Shown one piece after another: positions 27,806 to 37,675 of a DNA stretch of 64,000 bases. The notes under the pieces were generated by a model. The model did no database searches. It was not told the origin of the DNA and was given only the letters and a program-made list of their open reading frames with translations. Location: assembly GCA_945910395.1 (NCBI GenBank), contig CAMDYX010000001.1:241669-305668 (forward strand), written 5' to 3'. Source of the DNA: an uncultured Agathobacter sp. Its GTDB lineage: Bacteria > Bacillota > Clostridia > Lachnospirales > Lachnospiraceae. Every line of letters starts with the position of its first letter. Position 1 is the stretch's first letter. Both the position numbers and the translations under genes were made by a program.

Positions 27806-28783
27806 TTACCGAATAGCCTGCTTTTTCTTCTGTAGAAGTGAGGCTAAAAGACAAACGAATAGTACAATGGCATCGTAGATTAGCGCTCTGCTGTAAAACA
27901 GCTGCGAGGCCAGCAAAATTGTGACTAACCGCGCAAGTAAGTAGATGGAAATCTTTTTTTCAATGAATATGTGCCTCCAAAGCTCCATTGCTTCTGCGAA
28001 TAGAAGTGGGATTGCGCAGCTGAAAAAAAGTGTGCTTCCGTTCCAGCTATTCTGAAAAACCCCTACGGACAAATCCCGGACAGATGCCATTCCGATGGTG
28101 GCAAATACGCCCCAGAAGGTGGTAAACATGCCACGATTCCACAGATTCTCACGAAAAAAGTATCCGCTAAGCCGCCATCCGACAGTATAATACAGCGGAA
28201 TCAAAAAGCAGGGCAAAAGCAGGTGTACAAGTACTCTTCCATCCATTTTAGATAGATACGCTCCTACTGCATACAGCATTTCAAGGGGTGAGATTTCTAT
28301 CAAAAGTTTATTGGTATAGGCAAGCTGCGTATAGGGTGCAAAAAGATACATGGTGTTTGTGTTTAAGGATATTCCCACAATCTCAGCCGCTGCATCCTCC
28401 GGAGAGGACTGCACCATGGTGATGGAAAAAACAGCAAGAAAGGCCAGCACTCCAAGCATCCAGCGAAGCCTTCTAAGTGCAGTTCCTGCGGAGTAAGCAG
28501 CACTTTTGTATTTTGGAAAAAGCGCCTTTCTTCGAAGTAAAATGAATCCCAGCATTCCAATAGATATGGCCACAACCGCCGCACCCCACAGCAGTCCTAA
28601 GGAAGACAGTCTGCTTCCTCTGTGCACCATAAAAAATCCGGGGATTTCAAATACCGCAAACACGGTCATGTATCCATACAGATACAGATCTGCAAATCCC
28701 ATTTCCTGACCTTTTTTGATCCATATGCTCCCCAGCAAAAGTGGGAAGATCAAAAAGAAATATAGTATTATTGCATAACTCAT
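27806..28783 (-). CDS. multi-span membrane protein, DUF6077/GT-C-like (copy 2)
   Basis: 325 residues, about nine membrane segments. After a span (LGVLAFLAVFSITMV) comes SSPEDAAAEIVGISL and then a loop with YLFAPYTQLAYTNKLL, in the place where the 11291 protein has its GDDKVYL acidic loop. In both, an outer loop follows that ends with a PLEMLYAVGAYLSK-type helix, so the two look like diverged copies of one family. No catalytic family can be named with confidence; GT-C glycosyltransferase or polymer-modifying enzyme are options. It follows the acyltransferase gene by 31 bases. Confidence 0.6.
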   Translation of the reverse strand: MSYAIILYFFLIFPLLLGSIWIKKGQEMGFADLYLYGYMTVFAVFEIPGFFMVHRGSRLSSLGLLWGAAVVAISIGMLGFILLRRKALFPKYKSAAYSAGTALRRLRWMLGVLAFLAVFSITMVQSSPEDAAAEIVGISLNTNTMYLFAPYTQLAYTNKLLIEISPLEMLYAVGAYLSKMDGRVLVHLLLPCFLIPLYYTVGWRLSGYFFRENLWNRGMFTTFWGVFATIGMASVRDLSVGVFQNSWNGSTLFFSCAIPLLFAEAMELWRHIFIEKKISIYLLARLVTILLASQLFYSRALIYDAIVLFVCLLASLLQKKKQAIR

Positions 28784-28814
28784 TCAGATATTCTCCTGTC
28801 TGCAACAAGTTTTT

Positions 28815-29879
28815 CTATTTCGATACAATTGTTCTTTTACCTGCGACAAGTCTTTTCATTCCGGCGCAGATGCCGTGTCGAATCAGTTCAATGATCATAC
28901 ATCCGGCAAAAATAGCAAGTACCGCAGCCAGTAGCCCCGGTAGTAGGCGTCTAAGCCCTGCCCCGGCAAGGAATACAAAGCGATTATACAGCAGGTGATG
29001 CCATATCAAAGGATGTGTATGTATCAGATACACCCCAAAGGTTGCGGATGCAAGAAGAGAAAGCACTTTTTGTCCCCTTTTGATCCGTATTCTTGTGCCT
29101 GCAACAAAAAGAGCAAGGGACGCAAAAACTATGGTTGGTGATAGGTAGGAAATCCATCCTCCCAGGGTAATTTCTATCCCCTGTCTGATCCATGCTGTTG
29201 CCCATGTAATGACAGAAAGCACAAGATACATCAGTATGAGTGCTGCTTGCGGCAATTTTTCAAACAAACCATATGTTCTTATGTAACCACCTGCCATATA
29301 AAGGACACACAGCCATAGTACGCTGTATCCGTCATTTTCATGAAACGGATCTGCACCAAATACCGTTGGCAGAACGGAAAATAAGAGAAAACTGGCTGTA
29401 AGAATCATCTGAAGCTGTCTTTTTTCCAGATGCGCGATTGCTGCATTCATAACCGGCAAAAAGAAGAACATGCAGAAATACCCGGTAAAATACCAGTACT
29501 GTGTCGTCATAACCGGAAAAACCGCATTTATCATTTGCTGTGGGCCCACGGTTCCCGGAACTACCACAAAAAAGATTGCGGTTATGCTTATGGTATAAAA
29601 CACGACCAAAAGCCAAAGCTTTCCAATATTTTTGTAGCGAATCTGTTTTCCTGTACACAAATAGCCGGATGCCATTCCGTACAGGTTGACAGCGCCAAAG
29701 GCTGCCACTTCCAGAAGCCATGCCACAGCACAATTCTTTTCATTTGAAACCGATGCACCAAGTATGCCCCCGCAGCCTAACACATGGAGGGTTACAATCA
29801 TAAGCATCGCAAGAATTTTAATCAGGTCAATACCCTGGTTTCTCTTTTGCTTTTCCAAGGAGTTATCCTCTATATACAT
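28815..29879 (-). CDS. acyltransferase 3 family (OafA/YrhL-like)
   Basis: 354 residues, about ten membrane segments. IDLIKILAMLMIVTLHVLG near the N-terminus has the His that family members use in catalysis, and FGVYLIHTHPLIWHHLL is a second conserved block near the C-terminus. The family O-acetylates or otherwise acylates sugars using cytosolic acyl-CoA. It has no SGNH domain, so it is the short form. Placed inside the glycan locus with a second copy at 32091, it probably decorates the repeat unit. Confidence 0.87.
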   Translation of the reverse strand: MYIEDNSLEKQKRNQGIDLIKILAMLMIVTLHVLGCGGILGASVSNEKNCAVAWLLEVAAFGAVNLYGMASGYLCTGKQIRYKNIGKLWLLVVFYTISITAIFFVVVPGTVGPQQMINAVFPVMTTQYWYFTGYFCMFFFLPVMNAAIAHLEKRQLQMILTASFLLFSVLPTVFGADPFHENDGYSVLWLCVLYMAGGYIRTYGLFEKLPQAALILMYLVLSVITWATAWIRQGIEITLGGWISYLSPTIVFASLALFVAGTRIRIKRGQKVLSLLASATFGVYLIHTHPLIWHHLLYNRFVFLAGAGLRRLLPGLLAAVLAIFAGCMIIELIRHGICAGMKRLVAGKRTIVSK

Positions 29880-29900
29880 TTCTCTTTTGTGTTATTTCGC

Positions 29901-30869
29901 CTAGAGCCAGGATATCAGCCAGTATAGCGGCCATCCTAACCCCAGTTTGATCAGTTTCATGGAAATACCCACGCCCCACTTGATTTTTGCGGTGGGTCCG
30001 GTAAATCCCAATATCTTATAATATGGATTCTTCCTATAATTTGGAAATTTATTCCTCATATCCTCTAAAAAGAACTCATACTTTTCTCTCATAAGCCTTG
30101 GCTTACATCCATGCCCATAGGTAATCAGGGCATTCACCATATTCGCAGCATAGGCATATTCCACCATATACTGCTGGGTTTCTGTAAGCTTATTTCTGTC
30201 AAATCTCTGAATCAGCGTATCAAACATGGCAGCTACATACCGCTCATGCTTTTTCTCATAGGTCAGGGACCTTGTGGTGGAATTTGGATTCAGATAATAG
30301 TAATAGCCAAAATAGTGAAGAAACGCTACCCTGGCATTGGCGCAGAATAATGCAAGGGAAAAATAGATATCCTCCCCGATTCTGCTATCGGAAAAATCAA
30401 TGTGATTTTCTTCCAGAAAAGCCTTTCGGTACATTTTACAGCAGGCCACCGGATAACAGATCAGCGTCCAGGGACTCTCTATAATATCATGCTGCACCAG
30501 CTTCCCGTCCAGGTCCTTGGTGTATCCGGCGATTACCACATCTGCCTTTTCTTCCTTCAGGAAGGTTTCCAGGTAATCCCTTGCGATATAGTCATCGCTG
30601 TCCACGAAGAAGATGTTCTCTCCCCTAGCAATTTCCACCGCTCTCATACGGCTTTTTCCCTGTCCGAGATTTTCCTCGTTGGAAAGCACCAAAAGCTTTG
30701 GTGCATACTTCTTTTCATACTCTTCCAGGATATCCAAAGAATGATCCGGACTGCAGTCGTTTACACAAATAACCTCATAGTCCTCTATGGTCTGATCTAG
30801 GACACTATCCAGACAGCGCCTTAGATATTTTTCTGTGTTGTACACCGGAATAATAATCGTTGCTCTCAA
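29901..30869 (-). CDS. GT2 family glycosyltransferase (CDP-glycerol/LgtD-like branch)
   Basis: 322 residues. TIIIPVYNTEKYLRRCLDSVL, VICVNDCSPDHSLDIL and IFFVDSDDYIARDYLETFL are textbook GT2 motifs; DSDD is the metal site. The C-terminal region past residue 200 is helical with a possible membrane-associated tail. Start: TTG 30869, one base after the flippase stop, with GGGGAG upstream; no nearby ATG fits. Substrate is unknown. This family often adds hexoses to capsule or teichoic-acid-like backbones. Confidence 0.87.
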   Translation of the reverse strand: MRATIIIPVYNTEKYLRRCLDSVLDQTIEDYEVICVNDCSPDHSLDILEEYEKKYAPKLLVLSNEENLGQGKSRMRAVEIARGENIFFVDSDDYIARDYLETFLKEEKADVVIAGYTKDLDGKLVQHDIIESPWTLICYPVACCKMYRKAFLEENHIDFSDSRIGEDIYFSLALFCANARVAFLHYFGYYYYLNPNSTTRSLTYEKKHERYVAAMFDTLIQRFDRNKLTETQQYMVEYAYAANMVNALITYGHGCKPRLMREKYEFFLEDMRNKFPNYRKNPYYKILGFTGPTAKIKWGVGISMKLIKLGLGWPLYWLISWL

Positions 30870-30870
30870 A

Positions 30871-32094
30871 CTACACCACTCCCCGTTTTGCTTGATATGA
30901 AGCCACTTCGCAGATTCCGATCATCATGGCGATAAGGATCGGAAGGGTAATCAGCTGTACAATACTGACTCCGTTTGGACCAAATATTTGAACAATCGGA
31001 ACTACGATTCCTATGCCAAGCAGAAAGTCTGCAATAATGGCAATGACCAATGCTTTAATCCTGCGAAGCAGTATGACAACAGCCGACAAAATCCACACGA
31101 TTCCGGTAAAAAGTGTGCAGTATACAATTGGCATAAACAGATCATAATACGTCAGGATATCTGCCCCAAACAAAATGAAAAGCCCCGGTTTTCCCAGAAG
31201 GACTGCACCTAGGGTTACCACCACACAAAGTCCCACCATAAAGAGATACACCTTGTGAAGAAGCTTACGGAACTTATGGATTTCTCCATGGTAATAGATT
31301 CTTGAAAACTGCGGCAAAAATGGAGAAAACACCACCGATGCGAAAATCTGAACCACTAAGGTCGGCGATGCAATTGTGGAATAGATTCCCAGCTGCTCTG
31401 TCCCAAAGAAATACTCCAATACTTTTTTGGGGATATAATTTTCCAGGCTTAATAAAAAGGTAAAAACCACAAGGGGCAGACAGGTCTTTAAAAGCTTTAG
31501 AATCTTTTTATCTGCCAGATGAATAGAAATTTCTTCCAGCCTTCCGGTTTTTCTGCAATCAAATGCGACTGCTGCAAGCAGATTAAATACTGCCATAAAA
31601 AACAGGGTAACAAGCAGATGCTCGGTGAGTTTTAAGCCTATGGAAAAGGTGAGGACCGTAACGATACCTCTTAGAATATAAGAGATTCCGATCCAGTCGT
31701 ACCGGTCGAATTTCTGATCTACACCGTGCATGACATCTACAAGAGCTTCTGCCACGCGGATCAACATAAAGGCATCGATGCAGAGCATCTGGAAGGTACT
31801 GTTTCCCACCGCTGCAAAAATTGCGCAGACGACAAAAGCAATTCCGCAGGTCCAGATCCGGCTGCTTACATACTGTCCCGTATGAAACTCGCCTTTCACA
31901 TCGGATACCTGATAATTTCTCATACTAAAAAGTGCGATGGCGGAAAAACTGCTGCTCATAGTCATTGCAAGAGACAGAAATCCCGCAGTCTCATAGGTTG
32001 CCACATACACCACGATGATGGTAATTACCCACTGGCAGGCACTGTAAAAAATACTTCCAAAGGTATTCCACGCCAGATTTTTTTTCATGTTCAT
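30871..32094 (-). CDS. Wzx-like polysaccharide flippase (MATE/MOP superfamily)
   Basis: 407 residues with 12 or so hydrophobic segments, the length and pattern of Wzx/RfbX flippases that move undecaprenyl-linked repeats across the membrane. NLAWNTFGSIFYSACQWVI at the N-terminus and LSLENYIPKKVLEYFFG in the middle are typical. It is the only flippase in the window, whereas two Wzy-like genes are present. The ATG overlaps the upstream acyltransferase stop as ATGA, indicating coupled translation. Confidence 0.86.
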   Translation of the reverse strand: MNMKKNLAWNTFGSIFYSACQWVITIIVVYVATYETAGFLSLAMTMSSSFSAIALFSMRNYQVSDVKGEFHTGQYVSSRIWTCGIAFVVCAIFAAVGNSTFQMLCIDAFMLIRVAEALVDVMHGVDQKFDRYDWIGISYILRGIVTVLTFSIGLKLTEHLLVTLFFMAVFNLLAAVAFDCRKTGRLEEISIHLADKKILKLLKTCLPLVVFTFLLSLENYIPKKVLEYFFGTEQLGIYSTIASPTLVVQIFASVVFSPFLPQFSRIYYHGEIHKFRKLLHKVYLFMVGLCVVVTLGAVLLGKPGLFILFGADILTYYDLFMPIVYCTLFTGIVWILSAVVILLRRIKALVIAIIADFLLGIGIVVPIVQIFGPNGVSIVQLITLPILIAMMIGICEVASYQAKRGVV

Positions 32095-33107
32095 TTCTTC
32101 TTCCTCTTCTCAATCAAAGCGTAAATCCCATATGCTGCCAAAAGATCTATAGGTATGGAAATCAGGCAGTTTTCCCAGGCACTCATCCGGTAATGAAAGG
32201 CTTTCATCACAAGCTGTTGAACGGGATATCCCACCAGATACATCTCATAAGAAATCATAAAAAAGGAGGTCTTTAATGGGATCTGCCTGGTTCCTATTAC
32301 CAGAGAAGCAACGATATACGGAATAAAAAGGATCATTGCAACACTAAAGAACGGTGTTTTCCCAAGCAGGATTAGAAGTGCTGTGCACAGCAGGCCAAGC
32401 CAAGGCTTAAGGGGTATTTTGTCTTCAAAGTCAAAATACAAGGCTCCTACAAAGAAAATCACCACTGGTCGAATCACCGATACCACAAATTCCGTGTCGG
32501 ATAAAAATACAGGCGCTGCCAGCATCCCAAGAAAAAGCACAAGAACTCCCAGCAGATGAAGCACGACCTGTGCCTGTTCCTTTTTTATCACACGCTTTGC
32601 AAAGGTCCAGGCCAACATAAGTACAATATATGCCAAAAATTCTACCGGAAGGGTCCATAAGGGGCCGTTTACCGTAGAATTTAAGCTTTCTTCAAATACT
32701 CCCGGCAGTTCATGCACAGGAAGAAGGATTCCGTTTAACAGATACAGATAGGTCTGTTTATCCGTAAAATACTGTATCAAAGACCTTGTTGTTACAGCCG
32801 GTCCTACAAGAAATACACAAGCCACCACAACCAGCCAAAGGGATGGGAAAATGCGCTTGCAGCGCTTTTTCAGATATTCCTTCTCGCTCCCACATGTTTG
32901 TAAGGATTTCGTCACATAGAGTCCGCTAAAAAAAAAGAAGACCGCCACTGCAACTCCACCAAAGCTGCTCTGCCCGTTGGTGTAGCGGTAGCAGAGGTCT
33001 CCGCTTCCGTCCACCAGAGTCGGCGCATGGGATACCATTACCATAATTGCAGCAACCCAGCGCAGGATATTTACATTATCACTTTTTTTATCTGTAAGCA
33101 TAGTCAT
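32091..33107 (-). CDS. acyltransferase 3 family (OafA/YrhL-like)
   Basis: 338 residues with about ten membrane spans. NILRWVAAIMVMVSHAPTLV contains the conserved His, FGGVAVAVFFFFSGLYVTKS is the second family block, and FMISYEMYLVGYPVQQLV the third. It has no SGNH domain. Likely role: adding an acetyl or similar group to a sugar of the exported glycan. It sits between the DUF2142 protein and the flippase and differs clearly from the other acyltransferase at 28815, so the two may act at different positions or on different polymers. Confidence 0.87.
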   Translation of the reverse strand: MTMLTDKKSDNVNILRWVAAIMVMVSHAPTLVDGSGDLCYRYTNGQSSFGGVAVAVFFFFSGLYVTKSLQTCGSEKEYLKKRCKRIFPSLWLVVVACVFLVGPAVTTRSLIQYFTDKQTYLYLLNGILLPVHELPGVFEESLNSTVNGPLWTLPVEFLAYIVLMLAWTFAKRVIKKEQAQVVLHLLGVLVLFLGMLAAPVFLSDTEFVVSVIRPVVIFFVGALYFDFEDKIPLKPWLGLLCTALLILLGKTPFFSVAMILFIPYIVASLVIGTRQIPLKTSFFMISYEMYLVGYPVQQLVMKAFHYRMSAWENCLISIPIDLLAAYGIYALIEKRKKK

Positions 33108-33113
33108 TTTCCA

Positions 33114-35087
33114 TTACGCTAACCAGTAGCGGTTTAAAATGGTCCAAATGGGAACCGTAAAAGTTACGGCATAATATACCACCTGCCAAACCAGTAAATG
33201 TTCCTTTTTTATCTTAAGGATTCCCTCCCAGAACATATAGGCAATGGGAGCCATGGGAAGAAAATATCTTCCCTGCACGCCTAATATGATTCCGATTTCC
33301 TTAATTGCCAATCGATACTCCTCAAAGGTAACAGGGTTCATATCGGACACAAAGAATGTCCAGGTAATCATGCTGGCATTAATAAGCACCGCCATGAAAA
33401 GTGCAAGAACACCAAATAAGATCCGCTGCCCCATCTTTATACTTCTGTTCTTTGGGTTTTTTACCTGGGTAAAAAGCATAAGAAAACCAAGGACAAATAC
33501 AACGAACCAGGGTGGTACTATTGCATCCAGGAATCCGAAATTACCTACAAAGGACTTCAGATATTCCCAGGTCATATATTCAGTGGTCATCTTAAGCATA
33601 GAAAAGCCCTGCGCCGGGTCCATCAGGCATGCCCGAAGGGCCATCACATAGGAGACATTCCGGACCACATAGCAGGCTGCAGCAAATCCCGCCACCACAA
33701 GCAGCCCCAGCAAAAATTTGTGTTTCGAAAAGAACTTACTAAAATCAAGCTTTCCGATCCTAAAGTCAGTATGCTCAATAGGTATCATGAACCACAAAAG
33801 CGCCAGTACCACATAAAGTACTTTGGTAATTGCGATTACAAGAAGCATCAGCACCAGCCAAAGCAGCTCTCTCCACTTCACCTTCTCTTTGCGGTATTTC
33901 AGATGGAAGATATACGCAATCAGCAGATAGCATACCGGCAGTAAAACCGCATCATAGTTTAAGGAAGAGCACTGCTGGATGTTCATGGGCAGTAAAAGAA
34001 TTGCACAAAGCAATTCCTTCTTTACCGGCATCAGCCGAAGTGCCAGATAGCCCAGCACCACAGAAAAGAATATGGCAAAGAGCTCTCCTAACTGCATACA
34101 CCACAGAATCGGCATATCCATGATATAACCGAGGAAAACACCGGCAAGCATGGGCAGATAGCTGATGGCAGACAAGCTAAAATGAGGATTGAAATCAATT
34201 CTTTCTTTATCGAACTTCACCAGAGATCCGTCTACATATAAATCCATATCCACGATTTCATGGAAATCCTTTACATCATATGCACCAATATCCGCTGTTA
34301 GCTGCCAGTACTGTAAATACAAATCGTCGGCGCCCACGGCCTCACACATTCGAACCACATGGGTTTCCTCATCAGGGACCTGGGTGACAGGCATTAAAAA
34401 GGAATACGCGATACTTAGCAGAACCGCCGCCAGCACATAAAAGCGGTAAATGGTCAGATGAAGCCGTTTCCCTAAGCTTTGCAGCCCATTTGCTGCTCTT
34501 TCATACGCCGCAATGGTCTGCCGGTATGCCTGCTTCCACTTTTTTATCATCAAAATGGCCAGCAAGATATCAAAAAAAATACATCCACCCAGATAGATTA
34601 CAAATCGTTTTAAGCTGAAGGATGTGCGTGCTCCGGATACGGATATGCTTTCCAGATGGAAATCCCCGTTGATATCCAGGCGCAATAATTCTCCGCACTC
34701 TCTTATTCCATGAAAAACCGCCTTGTCATCTCCTCTGTGAAGCGTAATTCCATCTTCTTTCTCTAAAACTTTATCATCCTTTATATAGTACAACTCAACC
34801 TGTATTTTCTTGTCTGCCGGCTCCGTCAGATGAATTTCGATACGGTGAATCTCATCCATGGAATTCTGTATGAGTATCTGAGGATCATCCCCCACCATCT
34901 CAAAGCCATTGTCCTTTACTTCATAGCCGGATATGTTCGCCAGCTCCGAAGGCTGAACCTGATAGGATTCTTTATCGCGATGATAGATGAACAGATTTGA
35001 GACATACACTTGAACTGTGATAAGAACCAGCAATGCGATAAAATGTACAATATAATTTCTATTTACATGAAAAACGCTCTTCTTCAT
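33114..35087 (-). CDS. DUF2142 membrane protein, GT-C-like
   Basis: 657 residues. One span at the N-terminus (IVHFIALLVLITVQVYV) is followed by an outer beta-rich domain of about 130 residues, a second span, and then about ten further spans. LMPVTQVPDEETHVVRMCEAV opens the first outer loop after the next span. A PDE-x-H acidic motif there is the hallmark of DUF2142, thought to be a GT-C glycosyltransferase using polyprenyl-phosphate sugars. The GtrB-like enzyme at 40401 could supply such a donor. AAGGAAGAATTT precedes the ATG. Catalysis is inferred from the family. Confidence 0.82.
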   Translation of the reverse strand: MKKSVFHVNRNYIVHFIALLVLITVQVYVSNLFIYHRDKESYQVQPSELANISGYEVKDNGFEMVGDDPQILIQNSMDEIHRIEIHLTEPADKKIQVELYYIKDDKVLEKEDGITLHRGDDKAVFHGIRECGELLRLDINGDFHLESISVSGARTSFSLKRFVIYLGGCIFFDILLAILMIKKWKQAYRQTIAAYERAANGLQSLGKRLHLTIYRFYVLAAVLLSIAYSFLMPVTQVPDEETHVVRMCEAVGADDLYLQYWQLTADIGAYDVKDFHEIVDMDLYVDGSLVKFDKERIDFNPHFSLSAISYLPMLAGVFLGYIMDMPILWCMQLGELFAIFFSVVLGYLALRLMPVKKELLCAILLLPMNIQQCSSLNYDAVLLPVCYLLIAYIFHLKYRKEKVKWRELLWLVLMLLVIAITKVLYVVLALLWFMIPIEHTDFRIGKLDFSKFFSKHKFLLGLLVVAGFAAACYVVRNVSYVMALRACLMDPAQGFSMLKMTTEYMTWEYLKSFVGNFGFLDAIVPPWFVVFVLGFLMLFTQVKNPKNRSIKMGQRILFGVLALFMAVLINASMITWTFFVSDMNPVTFEEYRLAIKEIGIILGVQGRYFLPMAPIAYMFWEGILKIKKEHLLVWQVVYYAVTFTVPIWTILNRYWLA

Positions 35088-35146
35088 CTACAAATTCTTC
35101 CTTAAAACTTTATATATCCCCCACCCAAAGCACAAATGCATATCCT

Positions 35147-36448
35147 TTACTGGCTTTCTATTTTCTCCAAAGTCACAGTTGAGTTCATATCATAAAAACC
35201 AACTGTATTCTTATCTGATACCACAGTGATGGTACAAACATCATACAATCTGTGATATGCTGTAAAGCCGCCATCCACATACCCGGTACAGCTGATGGAA
35301 AGCAGATACTCTCCTCCCTGCAGATACATATCCTGCTCGAAGGTTGCTACATATTCATCTCCGGCCTGCACCAGTCCCGGATTTTTATGTTCATACATCG
35401 TATTGGTTCCGGTAATGGTATCTCCCTTTACGTTTTTAAAGGAGCAGGTAAAAATCGGATTGTCGATGGCCTCATGAAAGAGGACCTTGGATTTCACCTG
35501 AAATCTGGTTCCCTTTTCAATACAGTTGGAATATTGCCCATTCCCGTCTATGATCGCAAAATCGATAATCTCTGCCTTACCCGTGCCATACTCATCCACA
35601 TTTGGATTGATGGTATAGTGGGATTTCCACAGGACTTTAGAATTTTTCTCGCCGCTATCCTCTGAAGCAGAGGCCTGGGCCTGCAGTGCCTTCCCTTCCT
35701 GACTGCTCTTGGTCTGATTTACAAGAAGCCTCTTGTACAGCGCAACCATGTCTTTGGGATTGCCCTCTGCGAGCTTATCCCCTTTATTTAACACCACCAC
35801 CCGGTCACAGTACTTTGCAATGCTGGACAGATCATGGCTTACAAAAAGAAGGGTTTTCCCCTGTTCTTTGAATTCTTCAAATTTCTTATAGCATTTTGCC
35901 TGGAAGAACACATCTCCCACGGACAAGGCCTCATCTACAATCAAAATTTCCGGCTCGATGTTGATTGCCACTGCAAATGCAAGGCGCACAAACATACCGC
36001 TGGAATAGCTTTTTACCGGCTGGTTCACAAAATCCCCGATATCCGCAAAATCAAGGATTTCCTGAAGTCTTGCATCAATTTCCTCCTTGGTAAATCCGCA
36101 CATGGTTCCATTTAAATATACGTTCTGGATTCCGGTGTATTCCATGTTAAAGCCTGCTCCAAGCTCTAGGAGCGCTGAAATACGCCCGTCAATCTCCACG
36201 TCTCCCTCGGTCTGGCTGAGGACTCCGGTAATAATCTTAAGTACCGTGGACTTTCCGGAGCCATTCACACCGATAATGCCAAGAGCCTCGCCCTTTTTTA
36301 CATCAAAGGACACATGGTTTAAGGCACGGTATTCCTCCACCGCACCGGGCTTTAACCACCCGAAGGCATCCTTTAACCGTTCCAATGCCCGGTTATACAT
36401 TTTATACACTTTTGAGACATCCTTTACCCGGATTGCATATTCACTCAT
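35147..36448 (-). CDS. Wzt/TagH-type ABC exporter ATPase with C-terminal glycan-binding domain
   Basis: About 433 residues. The ATPase half has Walker A GVNGSGKST, a YSSGMFVRLAFA signature and Walker B ILIVDEALSVGD, then the switch LLFVSHDLSS. From about residue 290 a beta-rich domain (NPNVDEYGTGKAEIIDFAII onward) matches the Wzt C-terminal carbohydrate-binding domain that recognises the finished polymer. It pairs with the permease just upstream to export a complete, lipid-linked glycan. ATG 36448 is chosen because GGAG lies 8 bases before it. The ATG at 36475 overlaps the permease stop and lacks a ribosome site. Confidence 0.92.
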   Translation of the reverse strand: MSEYAIRVKDVSKVYKMYNRALERLKDAFGWLKPGAVEEYRALNHVSFDVKKGEALGIIGVNGSGKSTVLKIITGVLSQTEGDVEIDGRISALLELGAGFNMEYTGIQNVYLNGTMCGFTKEEIDARLQEILDFADIGDFVNQPVKSYSSGMFVRLAFAVAINIEPEILIVDEALSVGDVFFQAKCYKKFEEFKEQGKTLLFVSHDLSSIAKYCDRVVVLNKGDKLAEGNPKDMVALYKRLLVNQTKSSQEGKALQAQASASEDSGEKNSKVLWKSHYTINPNVDEYGTGKAEIIDFAIIDGNGQYSNCIEKGTRFQVKSKVLFHEAIDNPIFTCSFKNVKGDTITGTNTMYEHKNPGLVQAGDEYVATFEQDMYLQGGEYLLSISCTGYVDGGFTAYHRLYDVCTITVVSDKNTVGFYDMNSTVTLEKIESQ

Positions 36449-36474
36449 ATTCTGTCTCCAAATAGGTTCTTTCA

Positions 36475-37281
36475 TTACAATACATCTGCAAAATGCATCT
36501 TTAATTTCTTAAATACATGTGTTCCAATCAAATACATGACAATCGTAAGTCCCCAATACCATGCGGTAAGATATGGGTGCTCCCAGAATCCAATCTTGTT
36601 GATCATGGAATCCCGGTATCCGTATACGATGTAATACAGTGGATTCATACGGAGGATGGTAACTGCCCAGGCCGGGATATTGCTCATCCCTTCAATGGTC
36701 CACATGATCGGTGTAACCCACACCCCAATCTGCATTGCGATTCCCACAAGCTGTGACACATCTCGAAGAAATACCACAATGGCACTGGTAAAATAAGTAA
36801 TCGCAACGGTAAAGCAAAACAGTGCAAAGGAATAGTACACCACCTGTAAGGTATACCAGTCCGGATAGTATCCCATGCAGGCATATAAAATTATCATAAA
36901 CACTACGAAAAACAGGTGGGTAAATAAGGCAGACATCATTTTTACCACCGGAAGTACCTCGATCTTGAAAACCACCTTCTTCACCAAATAGCTGTATTCC
37001 AAGAGTACATTGGTTCCGCTTCCCCAGGCCTCCTGAAAAAAGAACCATGGAACAAGGCCTGCCATCAGGTGAAGGACAAAGGGTACCGTCACTCCGGTAC
37101 GAAGATTGCTTGCAGAAGCATGCAGCCCCTTTTCAAATACAAACCAATACAACAGGGTGGTAATAATTGGCGGTACAAATGCCCAGAATATACCAAAGAC
37201 AGATCCGGCAAATCGTTTTTTCAAATCATCCTTTGCCAGATTCCATACAATTTTTCGATTCAAAATTACTTCTTTTATCAT
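36475..37281 (-). CDS. Wzm/TagG-type ABC-2 permease
   Basis: 268 residues, six membrane segments, with NLAKDDLKKRFAGSVFGIFWA at the N-terminus and VGIAMQIGVWVTPIMW and LRMNPLYYIVYGYRDS toward the C-terminus. These are standard for the transmembrane half of O-antigen/teichoic acid exporters. It forms the exporter with the ATPase gene that follows. Its presence beside Wzx and Wzy genes means two export routes are encoded. GAGGACTGATAG precedes the ATG. Confidence 0.93.
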   Translation of the reverse strand: MIKEVILNRKIVWNLAKDDLKKRFAGSVFGIFWAFVPPIITTLLYWFVFEKGLHASASNLRTGVTVPFVLHLMAGLVPWFFFQEAWGSGTNVLLEYSYLVKKVVFKIEVLPVVKMMSALFTHLFFVVFMIILYACMGYYPDWYTLQVVYYSFALFCFTVAITYFTSAIVVFLRDVSQLVGIAMQIGVWVTPIMWTIEGMSNIPAWAVTILRMNPLYYIVYGYRDSMINKIGFWEHPYLTAWYWGLTIVMYLIGTHVFKKLKMHFADVL

Positions 37282-37284
37282 CTA

Positions 37285-37647
37285 TCAGTCCTCTGATTTG
37301 TCCCTTTTCAATGCATCCAGTTGGTGCTCCATAAGTGCCAGCTCCTGTGTCAGCCGCTTAATTTCGTCCGATTGCCTGGATACCTTCGTTGTAAGGACAA
37401 ACAGTATGCCAAGAGCAAATATAAATCCCAGGAAAAAGAGCATGTTCACGGGGAGTTCCATTCCCAGAAGCTTCGTAAGTCCCACCAGAAGGGTTGGACA
37501 GATATCAAAAATGAAAACCACAGTGCCCACCAGTATCCATATGAGAGCATATCGAAGATTTAAATGATTGCTATGAACTTGTCTAAATATTCCAATCAGT
37601 GCAAGTACGATCACTACACCTACAACAATCTGCAGTCGTATAGACAT
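37285..37647 (-). CDS. DUF2304 small membrane protein
   Basis: 120 residues: an N-terminal span (QIVVGVVIVLALIGIFRQV), two further spans (ALIWILVGTVVFIFDI, MLFFLGFIFALGILFVL) and a coiled-coil tail (DEIKRLTQELALMEHQLDAL). DUF2304 proteins are regularly found beside DPM1-like GT2 genes in Gram-positive glycan loci, as here (the GT2 at 37676 precedes it by 28 bases). They may anchor the GT2 to the membrane. AAGGAAGGTGG precedes the ATG. Confidence 0.85.
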   Translation of the reverse strand: MSIRLQIVVGVVIVLALIGIFRQVHSNHLNLRYALIWILVGTVVFIFDICPTLLVGLTKLLGMELPVNMLFFLGFIFALGILFVLTTKVSRQSDEIKRLTQELALMEHQLDALKRDKSED

Positions 37648-37675
37648 CTTTCCACCTTCCTTTTATAGGCACTCC

